The notes: generated by a model from the letters alone, not told the origin. A DNA stretch of 64,000 nucleotides from Proteiniborus sp. DW1 (GCF_900095305.1 NZ_FMDO01000030.1:96195-160194); one strand, 5' to 3'. Shown: positions 27,800-37,765, numbered from the stretch's first letter. Numbers and translations: made by a program.

Positions 27800-28042
27800 G
27801 TGGATTTAGTATGTCCTTTTTGCAATGGGATTCAGGAAACGAATAAAATTTGTCCAAAATGTTCTTCTAAAATGGGGGATAATGGACCAATTGTAAATTT
27901 TTTAGATGATTATAGTCCTTACTTATCTAACGATATAACACAACTTATAGATGGAGTACCACATTATCAATGTATTCATTTATTTAGCTGTGACAACTGC
28001 GGATACGATGAGAGGGTTATAATAAATAGAGTAAGGATGTAA
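27800..28042 (+). CDS. Small zinc-ribbon protein, 80 aa
   Basis: Unknown function. Two Cys pairs near the N-terminus (CPFC and CPKC) form one zinc ribbon, and a third pair near residue 66 (CDNC) with the nearby CIH may bind another metal. No membrane segment. I chose GTG at 27800, with AGAAGG upstream, over the ATG at 27761, which has no ribosome binding site; that choice is uncertain. The gene follows citG by about 80 bases and ends in the shared terminator. Confidence 0.7.
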   Translation: MDLVCPFCNGIQETNKICPKCSSKMGDNGPIVNFLDDYSPYLSNDITQLIDGVPHYQCIHLFSCDNCGYDERVIINRVRM

Positions 28043-28058
28043 CACCCTTACTCTATTT
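28024..28058. terminator. Bidirectional terminator overlapping two gene ends
   Basis: Thirteen-base arms 28024-28036 and 28046-28058. The left arm lies inside the zinc-ribbon gene and the right arm includes the stop of the PHP gene. Confidence 0.85.
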
Positions 28059-28851
28059 TAATAAATTGTTTTTTTCTGTTCTTATATATGGCTAGATACT
28101 TAAAATTAAGCTCTCTCAAAAGCTTGACTGCTTCCTGATAATCAAATCCAATATGTTCAGGAGTATGTGCATCTGAGCCTATAGTGATAGTTTCGCCACC
28201 AAGTTTTTTATAGAGCTTTAGTATTTCTGCAGTGGGAAGATAGGAGTTTATGCCATATCTTATACCAGAGGTATTTATCTCTATTCCTTTATCTTTATCG
28301 ATAATCTTTTTTAGAACCTTTTCGATATGGTCCTTATATTCTTCAAGTTTTATAGTCTTGTTGTCCATATACTTAACATATCTATCTATTAGGTTAATAT
28401 GTCCAACAACATCAAAATCACTAAAATTATCTAATACCTTATACATTTCACTATAGTAAAGTAAGTAAGCATCTATTAAGTTTCTATTAGTAAACAACTC
28501 GCCTTCATGGATTTCCTTACCCATCACTGTATGAATTGATAGAATAATGAAGTCGAAGTTATCTAAGTTAATTTTATTCTGAATACTATCAACTAAGTGG
28601 GGCTGCATACCAAGTTCAATTCCACTCAAAATTTCTATTTGATCTCTATAATTAAACTTAGCTTTATTTAGTTTACTAAAGTAATCATACTCATCAAAAA
28701 TAAAATCAATTTTATCATCTCCATAATCATAGTCAATATGATCTGTGAAGCAAAGAGTTTTGATGTTTTTTTCTAAAGCGCCTTTTACCATATCTTCCAT
28801 AGAGTATCTACAATCTCCAGAAAACCTACTATGGACATGATAATCGTACAT
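28048..28851 (-). CDS. PHP-domain phosphatase, histidinol-phosphatase type
   Basis: PHP-fold metal-dependent hydrolase of the HisJ/HisK group, which dephosphorylates histidinol phosphate. Metal-site motifs: YHVHSRFSGD (residues 4-13), TDHIDYD (near 37), the GIELG block (near 79), IHTVMG, and SDAHTPEHIG near 228. Length is 267 aa. No other histidine-biosynthesis gene is nearby, so the histidinol-phosphate assignment is by family; other sugar or nucleotide phosphates are possible. It is a single gene with AGGAGT upstream of the ATG. Confidence 0.85.
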   Translation of the reverse strand: MYDYHVHSRFSGDCRYSMEDMVKGALEKNIKTLCFTDHIDYDYGDDKIDFIFDEYDYFSKLNKAKFNYRDQIEILSGIELGMQPHLVDSIQNKINLDNFDFIILSIHTVMGKEIHEGELFTNRNLIDAYLLYYSEMYKVLDNFSDFDVVGHINLIDRYVKYMDNKTIKLEEYKDHIEKVLKKIIDKDKGIEINTSGIRYGINSYLPTAEILKLYKKLGGETITIGSDAHTPEHIGFDYQEAVKLLRELNFKYLAIYKNRKKQFIKIE

Positions 28852-28923
28852 TTATAACCACTCCTAATATATAATTAAGCTACAAAACTTATTCTACTAA
28901 ATATATTATAAAAAGTAAATGAA

Positions 28924-31017
28924 TTAATTGCTTTTTTCTTCTATCTGAAAATCTTCTTTATATTGTAATTTATAAAGCTCATAGTACATGCCACCTTTAT
29001 TCAATAATTCCTGGTGAGAGCCTATTTCTTTAATTCGTCCCTTATGGAGAACGATTATCTTATCAGAACGCTGTATAGTTGATAATCTATGAGCTATAGC
29101 TATAGATGTTCTTCCTTTAACTATTTTACCTAGCGCATCCTGTATGAGAAGTTCTGTTTCTGTATCAATATTTGATGTTGCCTCATCTAATACTAATATA
29201 TCGGGCTTAAACGCCAATGCTCTTGCAAAAGCAAGAAGCTGTCTTTGCCCTGCTGAAAGAGTAGAGCCTCTTTCCATCACAGGCTCCTCATACTTCTTAG
29301 GAAGCTTTTCAATAAAAGTATCAGCATTAACATATTTAGATACTTCAATAATTTCCTCATCAGATATATCTTCATTATTTAGTCTAATATTATCTTTAAT
29401 TGTTCCTGTAAATAAAAATACATCTTGAAGAACTATTCCTATTCGCCTTCTTAACTGATACTTATCCATATCTTTAATATCAATTCCATCAATTAGTATC
29501 TGTCCCTTTTGTATGTCATAAAACCTGTTAATTAAGTTAATTATAGATGTTTTTCCTGCACCTGTTGCACCTACAAATGCTACAGTTTCTCCAGGATTTA
29601 TTGTGAAGCTTACATCTTTAAGTACCCAGTTATCTTTTTCATATGCGAACCATACATTTTTAAATTCAATTTTACCCTTTATATGCTCATTATGAACTGG
29701 TTTCTCAAGATTTTTAACATCTTCTTCAGTATCTAAAATCATGAAAATCCTTTCAGATGAAGCCATTGCAGATTGAAGAATGTTATATTTTTCTGTTAAA
29801 TCTAATATTGGCTCAAAAAACATTTGGAGATAATTTATAAATGCATATAGTACTCCAAACTCTATGACTCCATTAATAACATTATTTCCTCCAATCCATA
29901 CAATAAGTGTTATGCCTAGAGAGCGTATTATTTCTACAAGAGGTCTAAATACAGCGTATAGTTGGATTTCTCTTTTAGTTGCATCCAAATAGTCTTTATT
30001 TATTCCTTCAAACTCCTTAAACTTCTTATTCTCTTTACTAAATATATGAACGGTCTTCATTCCCGTAATATTTTCATTTAGTGATGAGTTTATTCTAGCA
30101 AGTCTTACCCTTACTGCTCTATATACTTTTCTAATCTTAATTCTAAATATAGTTGCTGCTATGACTATAAAAGGTAAGACTGTAAAAGAAAATAGAGCTA
30201 ATTTGGCATTCATATTAAACATTGTGATTACTATGCCTGCTAATAGAAATATATCCTTAAAAAGTGTTACTAGTACACTTGAATACATTTCATTTAATGC
30301 TTCTGTATCATTTGTAACTCGAGTTACCAGTCTACCGACTGGATTTTTATCAAAATATGATAGAGACATTTTTTGTAGATGAGAAAAAACTTCTTGCCTT
30401 ATATTAAAAATTATTTTTTGACTAGTATAGTTTAATATAAAGACTTGTATGTAATTAAATACAAAGCTTAAAGTAATTACTGCAAGAAAAATCAATCCAA
30501 TAATCTTTAGGCTTTGTACATCACCTTCTCTAAAAAGTTTATAATCCTCTGCCGAAAGTAGATTTGCAGTGTATCTATCATTATCTATGTTTATTATATA
30601 ACTATTATCCTGCTCTTTTACAGTAGGCTTAGTGCTTTCATTATCAATATAGCCATCAACAAGGTAGTGATTACCATTGACTTTTACTATGGTTTTAATC
30701 TCAGCAGCCTTTGCTGCTTCTTTCTCAAAATCAGTTAGTTTATTTTCTCTGACAAAAATTTTATCTTTATATAATATGCCTTCCATACCTGAGTCTTTGT
30801 CAAATACATACATTGGATTAAGGTAAGCTCTTATGTTATCATCAATTGCGTATTTTAATATATATGGACGTGCCAAATCACCAGCAGTTACTGCCATAAG
30901 GAGGACTATACATATTAAGATATACATCCAGTAAGGTTTTGTATAAGTTAGAAGTCGCTTCATCAGCTTAGAATCATAGGCTTTACCTAGGTTTTCTTCT
31001 TCATGAAAATTAGTCAT
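28924..31017 (-). CDS. ABC exporter half-transporter with large external insertion
   Basis: Fused transmembrane and ATPase protein, second partner of a heterodimeric exporter. First membrane helix at about 31-51, then an unusual insertion of roughly 100 residues (about 75-170) before the second helix, then four more helices. The ATPase domain has Walker A GATGAGKT (near 482), signature LSAGQRQ, and Walker B LVLDEATSNIDT with the catalytic Glu present (near 611). At 697 aa it is about 110 longer than its partner because of the insertion. It lies 15 bases after the partner gene, with GGGGGG before the ATG. Such pairs often export drugs, peptides or lipids; the substrate is unknown. Confidence 0.92.
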   Translation of the reverse strand: MTNFHEEENLGKAYDSKLMKRLLTYTKPYWMYILICIVLLMAVTAGDLARPYILKYAIDDNIRAYLNPMYVFDKDSGMEGILYKDKIFVRENKLTDFEKEAAKAAEIKTIVKVNGNHYLVDGYIDNESTKPTVKEQDNSYIINIDNDRYTANLLSAEDYKLFREGDVQSLKIIGLIFLAVITLSFVFNYIQVFILNYTSQKIIFNIRQEVFSHLQKMSLSYFDKNPVGRLVTRVTNDTEALNEMYSSVLVTLFKDIFLLAGIVITMFNMNAKLALFSFTVLPFIVIAATIFRIKIRKVYRAVRVRLARINSSLNENITGMKTVHIFSKENKKFKEFEGINKDYLDATKREIQLYAVFRPLVEIIRSLGITLIVWIGGNNVINGVIEFGVLYAFINYLQMFFEPILDLTEKYNILQSAMASSERIFMILDTEEDVKNLEKPVHNEHIKGKIEFKNVWFAYEKDNWVLKDVSFTINPGETVAFVGATGAGKTSIINLINRFYDIQKGQILIDGIDIKDMDKYQLRRRIGIVLQDVFLFTGTIKDNIRLNNEDISDEEIIEVSKYVNADTFIEKLPKKYEEPVMERGSTLSAGQRQLLAFARALAFKPDILVLDEATSNIDTETELLIQDALGKIVKGRTSIAIAHRLSTIQRSDKIIVLHKGRIKEIGSHQELLNKGGMYYELYKLQYKEDFQIEEKSN

Positions 31018-31032
31018 TTGCCAATCCCCCCA

Positions 31033-32784
31033 TTATAGATTTTGAATTCTATCTTCTAATAGCTGTTTTTCGTAGATGTCCTTATAGATACCTGCATTTT
31101 TTACTAATTCATCATGAGTTCCTCTTTGTACAATTTTTCCATCATCTAGTACAATTATCTCATCTGCATTTTTAATGGTAGAAATTCTATGAGAAATAAT
31201 TATTGTTGTACGGGATTTCATGATTTCATTTAAATTTTCTAATATCTTCTCTTCAGTTTGTGTATCTACTGCAGACAAACTATCATCTAGTATTAATATA
31301 CCAGGGCTCTTGATTATTGCTCGTGCAATAGAAGTTCTTTGCTTTTGTCCTCCAGACAATGTTACCCCTCTTTCACCGAGTATAGTATCAAATTTTTGAG
31401 GAAATTCTATAACATTAGAATATAGTTCTGAAAGTTTTGCAGCTTCTATTATTTTTTCTTCCCTTACTTCGTCTTCAAAAGCAAAGCCGATATTATCTCT
31501 TATAGTTGTAGAGAAAAGGAAACTTTCTTGGGGAACATATCCTATATTTTCTCTTAAAGATTTAAGTGTAATATCTTTAATGTTAATTCCATCAACATAG
31601 ATACTTCCTTCATTTATATCAAATAAACGAACAAGCAAGTTTACTAATGTAGTTTTTCCGCTTCCTGTCCTTCCAATGATTGCTAGGGTATTTCCTTGTG
31701 CAACTCTAATGTTAATATTTTTGAGGGCATAATTATTGCTACCAGGGTATTTAAAGGATACATTGTTGAACTCAATGTCTCCCTTTATTTCAGAAAGAGC
31801 CTTTGAGTTCTTGCTATCTACTATTTCTGGCTTTTCATCAAAAATAGCATTTAATCTCTCCATTGAGGCAATTCCTCTTTGAAATATATTTATTACCCAG
31901 CCAATAGCCATTATGGGCCATACTAGAAGTCCAAGATAACTATTGACTGCTATAAAATCTCCTAGAGAAATCTCACCATTAATAACCGACATTCCTCCAT
32001 ACCATATCAAAATGAGAAAACTCAATGCAGATATAAATTGAATAAGTGGAGAGAACAGTCCCCAGACTTTTATAAGGTTTATATTCATTTTAAAATTATA
32101 TTCATTAGCATCTGTAAATTTATCAATCTCTTTTTCTTCTTGAACAAAGGATTTTATTACTCTTACTCCTGCAAAGTTTTCTTGAACCTTATCAGTTAAA
32201 CTAGAAAAAGCCTCTTGAACATCTTTAAATTTTCCATGTATCATCTTTCCAAATTTCAAAACTAGAAAAGCTAAAAATGGTAATGGTATAAGAGATATTA
32301 GTGTTAGCTTTAGATTGGCAGTGCCTATCATTGCATATATGGCTGATATTGTTATGAAGATTGCATCAGTTAACATTACAATGCCAGGACCTAGTGCCAT
32401 TCTTACTGCATTAATGTCATTTGTTGCATGAGCCATTAAATCTCCAGTTTTATGATTATTAAAATAGTTAGTTGAAAGAGACTGAAGATGTCCAAATAGC
32501 TTATTTCGTATATAATACTCTAGCTGTCTTGAAGTATTATTGATATAAATCCTCCAAAAATATCTTCCTATACCAATAACAAGTCCAGTAGCAATTATAT
32601 AAGCTGAATATTTTACAAGGTTTTGGCGAGTTAATGTTCCTGATTCAAGTGAATCAGTGACTATCCTAAATATTTGAGGCACTAATAGTTGAGCTATATC
32701 AACTATTAAAAGCCACATAACACCTAGTATATATTTCCACTTATGCTTGATGAAAAAATCTTTTAGTGTTTTGAAATTATGCAT
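31033..32784 (-). CDS. ABC exporter half-transporter with degenerate ATP site
   Basis: First gene of the two-gene exporter unit. Six transmembrane helices in residues 1-310, then an ATPase domain with Walker A GRTGSGKT (near 370), signature LSGGQKQR, and Walker B LILDDSLSAVD (near 500). The residue after the Walker B Asp is Asp, not the catalytic Glu, as in the non-catalytic subunit of heterodimers such as LmrC or BmrC. The following gene keeps Glu, so the pair should have one degenerate and one consensus site. I moved the start to the ATG at 32782-32784 because AAGGAGG overlaps the first codons of the longer frame; the protein is 583 aa. Confidence 0.92.
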   Translation of the reverse strand: MHNFKTLKDFFIKHKWKYILGVMWLLIVDIAQLLVPQIFRIVTDSLESGTLTRQNLVKYSAYIIATGLVIGIGRYFWRIYINNTSRQLEYYIRNKLFGHLQSLSTNYFNNHKTGDLMAHATNDINAVRMALGPGIVMLTDAIFITISAIYAMIGTANLKLTLISLIPLPFLAFLVLKFGKMIHGKFKDVQEAFSSLTDKVQENFAGVRVIKSFVQEEKEIDKFTDANEYNFKMNINLIKVWGLFSPLIQFISALSFLILIWYGGMSVINGEISLGDFIAVNSYLGLLVWPIMAIGWVINIFQRGIASMERLNAIFDEKPEIVDSKNSKALSEIKGDIEFNNVSFKYPGSNNYALKNINIRVAQGNTLAIIGRTGSGKTTLVNLLVRLFDINEGSIYVDGINIKDITLKSLRENIGYVPQESFLFSTTIRDNIGFAFEDEVREEKIIEAAKLSELYSNVIEFPQKFDTILGERGVTLSGGQKQRTSIARAIIKSPGILILDDSLSAVDTQTEEKILENLNEIMKSRTTIIISHRISTIKNADEIIVLDDGKIVQRGTHDELVKNAGIYKDIYEKQLLEDRIQNL

Positions 32785-32988
32785 ACTACGCCTCCTTAAC
32801 ATGACAGAAATAACATTTCTATATTTATTTCGACACTCAAAATATTATACCTTCTAATTAAATAAATTTTTTTTACACTAATAATTTTCTAATACGAATA
32901 TTTTTTAAACTATGTTGAACACTAAGATTAAAGTAATCATCAATCTAATTAAAATATAATTAATATGAGCTTTGGGAGGTGAAAAAGT

Positions 32989-33183
32989 ATGCAAATGAAC
33001 AATATGGATATATTAAAGAAGAAGCTTTTAGATGCACAGGAAATGGTAAGAGACTACGAAATGTTTTCAAAACAAACAGATGATAAGGAAATTCAAAAGG
33101 CATTTAAGCAATTTGCAGAGGAATCAGGAATGCAGGCAAGTAAGATGCAGGCTATGATAGATAAATATGAAGGATTTAAATAG
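32989..33183 (+). CDS. Small helical protein, 64 aa
   Basis: A two-helix, charged protein with many Met and Gln residues (KKLLDAQEMVRDYEMFSKQT). The pattern resembles half of a ferritin-like bundle, but no metal-ligand motif is evident. GGGAGGTG precedes the ATG, and a hairpin terminator follows the stop, so it is a real single-gene unit. Function unknown; cytoplasmic. Confidence 0.72.
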   Translation: MQMNNMDILKKKLLDAQEMVRDYEMFSKQTDDKEIQKAFKQFAEESGMQASKMQAMIDKYEGFK

Positions 33184-33185
33184 AC

Positions 33186-33214
33186 AAAAAGGACTTACAA
33201 TAGTCCTTTTATTA
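33186..33214 (+). terminator. Rho-independent terminator
   Basis: AAAAAGGACT pairs with AGTCCTTTT around a short AT loop, then ATTATTTTT. Confidence 0.75.
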
Positions 33215-33339
33215 TTTTTCTTGAAGGAAAAAACATAACAGTGAAGAAATAATACAAATAAGATAAAAGAAATTTTTATTTATATGTAAACAATTCATAA
33301 TCCTAGAATATAATTATGGGAAGGAGGGATAAAAGAACT

Positions 33340-34083
33340 ATGAAAAGACCGTTAATTATTGCACATAGAGGGGCTTCTGCATATGCTCCTGAAAATACTA
33401 TGGCTTCATTTGTTAAGGCTATGGAGATGAAATCTGATGGAATTGAAATAGATGTACATATGACAAAAGACAATGTTTTAGTTGTTTGTCATGATGAAAA
33501 AGTGGATAGGACAACAGATGGAGAAGGATTTATTAAGGACTTTAACTTATCAGAACTAAAAAAGCTTGATGCAGGAAGCTGGTTTGGAGAAGAATTTAAA
33601 GGACAAAGGATACCAGAGTTAAGTGAGGTGCTAGAGCTAATAAAGGATACTGATATCCTATTAAATATTGAGATTAAGAATGCTCCAATTATATATCCTG
33701 ATATTGAGAAAAAGACAATTAATATGATTACAGAATATGGAATGGAGGATAGGGTGATTATATCTTCATTTAATCACTATAGTCTAATAGAAGTTAAAAA
33801 GATAAATCCTAGAATAAAAACTGGAATATTATATATGGCAGGGTTAGTAGAACCTTGGATATATGCAAAAAGACTAAATGCTGATGCTTTACATCCACTA
33901 TTCTATAATCTATTTGCACCTGATTTTGTGAAGGAATGCTTTGAAAATGGAATAATGCTAAATCCATTTACTGTTGATGACGAAAGATATATTGAGGCAT
34001 TAGTTAGCCTCAAGATAAATGGTATTATAACAAATTGTCCTGATATAGCAGTGAAAATAAGAGATAATATTGGAGGAAATTAG
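33340..34083 (+). CDS. Glycerophosphodiester phosphodiesterase
   Basis: Hydrolyses glycerophosphodiesters to glycerol-3-phosphate and an alcohol. GDPD signature HRGASAYAPENT is near the N-terminus, EIDVHMTKDN supplies the metal-binding Glu and Asp, and the catalytic His is in VCHDEKVDRTTDG. I prefer the ATG at 33340; AAGGAGGG is 12 bases upstream, and the earlier ATG at 33316 is before that site. The protein is 247 aa with no signal peptide, so it is likely cytoplasmic. The MFS transporter gene starts at the very next base after its stop, suggesting uptake of the diester or a related compound. Confidence 0.9.
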   Translation: MKRPLIIAHRGASAYAPENTMASFVKAMEMKSDGIEIDVHMTKDNVLVVCHDEKVDRTTDGEGFIKDFNLSELKKLDAGSWFGEEFKGQRIPELSEVLELIKDTDILLNIEIKNAPIIYPDIEKKTINMITEYGMEDRVIISSFNHYSLIEVKKINPRIKTGILYMAGLVEPWIYAKRLNADALHPLFYNLFAPDFVKECFENGIMLNPFTVDDERYIEALVSLKINGIITNCPDIAVKIRDNIGGN

Positions 34084-35322
34084 ATGAAACTTAACTACAA
34101 AAAGACTTTTATTTTAGGTCTTGGTTTTTTTGTAATCAGTTTAGTATGGTCAGTTTATAATTATTATGTACCTTTATTTTTAAGGGATTTTATTGATAGT
34201 CAGTTTTGGATAAATGGTATTATGACATTTGACAATATTTTAGCTGTATCATTGATCCCCGTTATTGGAGCCATGAGTGACAATACGAGAACTAGATTTG
34301 GTAGAAGAATGCCTTTTTTAATATTGGGAATTCCTATATCCGCCATATTATTTAGTGTACTACCTTTTTATACTAGCCTTTTAAGTATAGTCATTATTCT
34401 ATTTTTTCTTAATTTATCTATGTCAATATACAGGGCACCTACAATAGCCTTAATGCCTGACATTACGCCAGCTCCACTTAGAAGTAAAGCAAACGGGGTT
34501 ATTAATTTTATGGGAGGATTAGCCTCTGTACTAGTTTTATTTGTTGGAGCATTCGTATATGAGTATAATAAATATTTGCTATTTATTGCAACTTCAGTGC
34601 TTATGATAGTATCCTTATTCCTTTTACTAAAATTCATAAAGGAGCCTGATAAAGGAGTTATCAGTAAAGAGGATAAAGTTAATATCTTTGGAGCCTTATC
34701 TGAGGTCATAAAGAACAAGGACAAAACCACTCTTTATATATTATGTGCAATTTTCTTTTGGTTTGTTGCATACCAAGGAGTTGAGGCTACTTTTAGTAAT
34801 TATAGCGTCTATTATCTAGGAACTACTGAGAAAACAGGTTCAATAATCCTAAGTAGCTTTGCGGGAATGTTCTTAGCATTTGCTATTCCAAGTGGTTTTA
34901 TAGCTTCAAAGGTGGGTAAGAAAAAGACTATTTTAATGGGGATTATAGGTTTGGTTATAGTATTTCTCATTTTGTCAACAGTTAGAACTACTACTACATT
35001 TTTATCACTTCCTTTTAATATAATAATGATGATTCTTATGGGAATAGGAGGATTTTTTTGGTCTCTAATTAACATTAACTCTTATCCTATGGTTGTAGAG
35101 TGTACTACAGAAGATAAGATAGGTACCTATACTGGACTATATTATTTTTTCTCATCTTTAGCAGCTATACTAGGGCCTTTGATGTTTGGATTTTTTGTTG
35201 ATATTATAGGTTTTGGCTTTATGTTTGTATTATCGTCCTTATCTTTTATATTAGCTTTTATGTTTATATTTTTAACTAGGTCCAAGGCAATAGAAAATAA
35301 CGATAGGGAAAATACAAATTAG
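34084..35322 (+). CDS. MFS transporter
   Basis: Twelve hydrophobic segments over 412 residues. The loop between helices 2 and 3 has SDNTRTRFGRRMPF (near 65), close to the pattern of SLC45/GPH-like sugar carriers, which have D-x-T-x-x-R-x-G-R-R-x-P. This favours a sugar, glycoside or polyol substrate. The gene abuts the phosphodiesterase gene, and its GGAGG site lies inside the end of that gene, so the two are co-expressed. The substrate is inferred only from this pairing. Confidence 0.85.
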   Translation: MKLNYKKTFILGLGFFVISLVWSVYNYYVPLFLRDFIDSQFWINGIMTFDNILAVSLIPVIGAMSDNTRTRFGRRMPFLILGIPISAILFSVLPFYTSLLSIVIILFFLNLSMSIYRAPTIALMPDITPAPLRSKANGVINFMGGLASVLVLFVGAFVYEYNKYLLFIATSVLMIVSLFLLLKFIKEPDKGVISKEDKVNIFGALSEVIKNKDKTTLYILCAIFFWFVAYQGVEATFSNYSVYYLGTTEKTGSIILSSFAGMFLAFAIPSGFIASKVGKKKTILMGIIGLVIVFLILSTVRTTTTFLSLPFNIIMMILMGIGGFFWSLININSYPMVVECTTEDKIGTYTGLYYFFSSLAAILGPLMFGFFVDIIGFGFMFVLSSLSFILAFMFIFLTRSKAIENNDRENTN

Positions 35323-35482
35323 TGAACAATGGGCTAGTCAAATTTTTGAATGTTAATTACTTTTATTTTTATTATACTAGGTTTGCAAATTAAACTAATG
35401 GTAATTATATGAATAATGTATTATTATATATGTAGTAACAGATAATTCTTATTCATAAGAACAAGTGAGAAAGGTGAAATTT

Positions 35483-36367
35483 ATGAAGAAAATAAAAGTA
35501 ATATACAATCCTTCTTCTGGTAGACAAATTATTCAAAAGAGAATAGATAATATTTGCAAAATACTTTTGGATAATGGGTATCTAGTAGGTAAGGTGGCAA
35601 CTCAAAAAAAAGATGATGCTATGTTTGAAACAATAAAATGCTGTAAAGAAGACTGGGATGCTATAGTAGCTTGTGGCGGAGATGGCACTGTAAATGAAGT
35701 AGCGACAGGGATTATATTAGGAGGCAGGAAAATTCCAGTTGCAATTTTAGCTGCAGGCACTGTCAATGATTTTGCAAATTATATGGGACTTCCAAAAGAT
35801 TCAAAAGAATTTTGTGAAATGATAATGAACGAGAATACTATAGATGTTGATTTAGGGAATTGGGGGAATAAGTATTTTGTCAATGTAGCTGCTGGAGGTT
35901 TTTTAACTAATGTAGCTCACCAAGTACCTACTGAAAGCAAAAATGTTCTAGGTAGAATGGCTTATTACCTAGAAGGACTTAGAGAAATACCTAAACAGAT
36001 GTTTAATGGAATAAATGTTAGAATAACTAGTGAAGAGTATTCTTCCGAGGAAGAAATATTCCTGTTTTTAGTTTCTAATAGCTCTTCAATTGGTGGCTTT
36101 AAAATGCTTGCTCCAAAAGCTCAAGTAGAAGATGGGCTATTAGATTGTATTATTATTAGAAAATCAGAAATACAGGATGCACTATCTATTTTCTTAAATA
36201 TATTAAAAGGTGAACATATAAATCATCCAAATGTGAAGTATTTTAAGACTAAAAAGGTTACTATAGAGTCAGAAGACGAAGTGCAAGTAGATATTGATGG
36301 TGAATATGGAGGAGTCCTTCCAGCAACTTTTCAAGTAGTACATAGGGGCTTCCGAATATTTAACTAA
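35483..36367 (+). CDS. Diacylglycerol kinase-family lipid kinase (YegS/DgkB-like)
   Basis: Phosphorylates a lipid such as diacylglycerol with ATP at the membrane. Nucleotide-binding motif GGDGTVNEVA (near residue 63) and AAGTVNDFA (near 89) define the family; the C-terminal beta domain ends with a VDGE motif (near 270). Length is 294 aa. I chose the ATG at 35483 because AGAAAGGTG lies just upstream; an earlier GTG frame includes that site. It is a single gene with its own terminator. The exact lipid is not known. Confidence 0.88.
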   Translation: MKKIKVIYNPSSGRQIIQKRIDNICKILLDNGYLVGKVATQKKDDAMFETIKCCKEDWDAIVACGGDGTVNEVATGIILGGRKIPVAILAAGTVNDFANYMGLPKDSKEFCEMIMNENTIDVDLGNWGNKYFVNVAAGGFLTNVAHQVPTESKNVLGRMAYYLEGLREIPKQMFNGINVRITSEEYSSEEEIFLFLVSNSSSIGGFKMLAPKAQVEDGLLDCIIIRKSEIQDALSIFLNILKGEHINHPNVKYFKTKKVTIESEDEVQVDIDGEYGGVLPATFQVVHRGFRIFN

Positions 36368-36372
36368 CTACT

Positions 36373-36394
36373 AAAGGAGCCGCCAGGCTCCTTT
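36373..36394. terminator. Bidirectional terminator
   Basis: AAAGGAGCC (36373-36381) and GGCTCCTTT (36386-36394) with loop GCCA, between the lipid kinase and bactofilin genes. Confidence 0.85.
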
Positions 36395-36397
36395 GTA

Positions 36398-36781
36398 TTA
36401 TTCACTAGTTGTTTTATCTATCAAATTTTCACTGTTCATGCTTTCCATTTTACATTTACCTTCGAAAATAGCATTTTCATCTACTATTAGAGTTTTTACT
36501 TCTACATCTCCAACAAGTTTTGCTGTATTACCTAATCTAAGATGCTCATTACATCTAATATTGCCATAAACTGTTCCAGATATAAAAATATTATTGCCCT
36601 CTAGATTACCAGTGATTTTTCCATCTGCTCCTATGGTTATATTTCCATCTGCAACAATATCTCCATCGATTTCACCATCAACTCTAATAGTTCCATTAGC
36701 TTCTATTTTTCCAATTAGCTTAGTATTTTTACCGATTAAGGTATCTATTTTATCTGAACTATCTTGACCTTTTTTAAACAC
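36398..36781 (-). CDS. Bactofilin (polymer-forming cytoskeletal protein)
   Basis: Small beta-helix protein that polymerises beneath the membrane and localises cell-wall enzymes. The 127 residues carry the recurring turn pattern of the family (GTIRVDGEIDGDIVADGNI, then GKITGNLEGN and GTVYGNIRC), flanked by short flexible ends. It lies 21 bases after the M23 peptidase gene on the same strand, a pairing common for bactofilins, which suggests that it positions that peptidase. GGGGG precedes the ATG. Confidence 0.92.
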   Translation of the reverse strand: MFKKGQDSSDKIDTLIGKNTKLIGKIEANGTIRVDGEIDGDIVADGNITIGADGKITGNLEGNNIFISGTVYGNIRCNEHLRLGNTAKLVGDVEVKTLIVDENAIFEGKCKMESMNSENLIDKTTSE

Positions 36782-36802
36782 ATTTATCCCCCCAAAAATT
36801 AG

Positions 36803-37765
36803 TTAGTCTAGATTATCTATAACCTTCATTGGATCGATTGGATTTCCGTTTAATCTTACCTCAAAGTGAAGGTGAGGACCAGTACTTCTACCTGAGTTTC
36901 CCATTTCACTGATGGTTTGCCCTTTTTCAACCTTGTCTCCAACCTTTACTAATAATTTTCTATTATGTCCATAAACAGACTGATATCCATATCCATGGCT
37001 TATAATAATATATCTTCCGTAACCACCATTATATCCAGCAAAAGTTACAATTCCGCTTCCTGCTGCCTTTATCTCTGTTCCAGAGCTATTTGCTATGTCT
37101 ATTCCATTGTGAAACTCTCGCCCTCTTCCAAAAGGATTTTTTCTATAGCCAAATCCAGAAGTAACTCTGCCAGTAGTAGGCATTAAGTTAGGCTTTGCAT
37201 CAAGATATTTTAATTTGACTTCAACATCCTCTATAAGAGAGTTTAAATCTTGATGACTTTTATCTAATAAAGAAGATAATTCTTTTATTTGAATTTCGAT
37301 GTCGTTTTTACTTGAGTCTAAAAGAAAATCTGTTTTAAGGCTTGGACCACCTCGAGAAGGAAGACGACTAATATTTTGTTCTGGATCTTCTTCTTTTTCA
37401 GAGAAATCTTCAAGACCTACTAATGATTTTACAATTCCCTGCAAGTTGTCTATGGTTTCTAGCTTTTCCTGAACTTCTGCAGATATATTTCTTAATTTGG
37501 CAATCTCTTGTTCTTGCTGCTGGTTTATTTCCTCTAGTGCATTTAGTTTATTAGTCTTTTCACTATATTCTTGTTTCAAGATATTATACGATGTATAAAG
37601 TTTAAAACATAGATATCCTGAAATGAATAATAAAGTGGCAACTAATGCTGCAAGAAATTTTGGGACCCAGGTTGCAATATTTACTTGACTGACTTGTTTT
37701 GAATGGGGAATTATTAACAACGAAAACGTCTGTGCTTTCTTGTTTTTAATATGTACGGTTTTCAC
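36803..37765 (-). CDS. M23 (LytM-type) peptidase with coiled coil
   Basis: Membrane-anchored peptidoglycan endopeptidase or an inactive regulator of one. One transmembrane segment at about 33-52, a coiled coil at about 55-110, a low-complexity linker, then the M23 domain. Zinc ligands are visible: H and D in FHNGIDIA (near 215-219) and HLHFEV (near 295). The gene starts at GTG with AAGGGGGG upstream; the protein is 320 aa. It is first in the two-gene unit with bactofilin. All catalytic motifs look intact, so it is probably active. Confidence 0.92.
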   Translation of the reverse strand: MKTVHIKNKKAQTFSLLIIPHSKQVSQVNIATWVPKFLAALVATLLFISGYLCFKLYTSYNILKQEYSEKTNKLNALEEINQQQEQEIAKLRNISAEVQEKLETIDNLQGIVKSLVGLEDFSEKEEDPEQNISRLPSRGGPSLKTDFLLDSSKNDIEIQIKELSSLLDKSHQDLNSLIEDVEVKLKYLDAKPNLMPTTGRVTSGFGYRKNPFGRGREFHNGIDIANSSGTEIKAAGSGIVTFAGYNGGYGRYIIISHGYGYQSVYGHNRKLLVKVGDKVEKGQTISEMGNSGRSTGPHLHFEVRLNGNPIDPMKVIDNLD

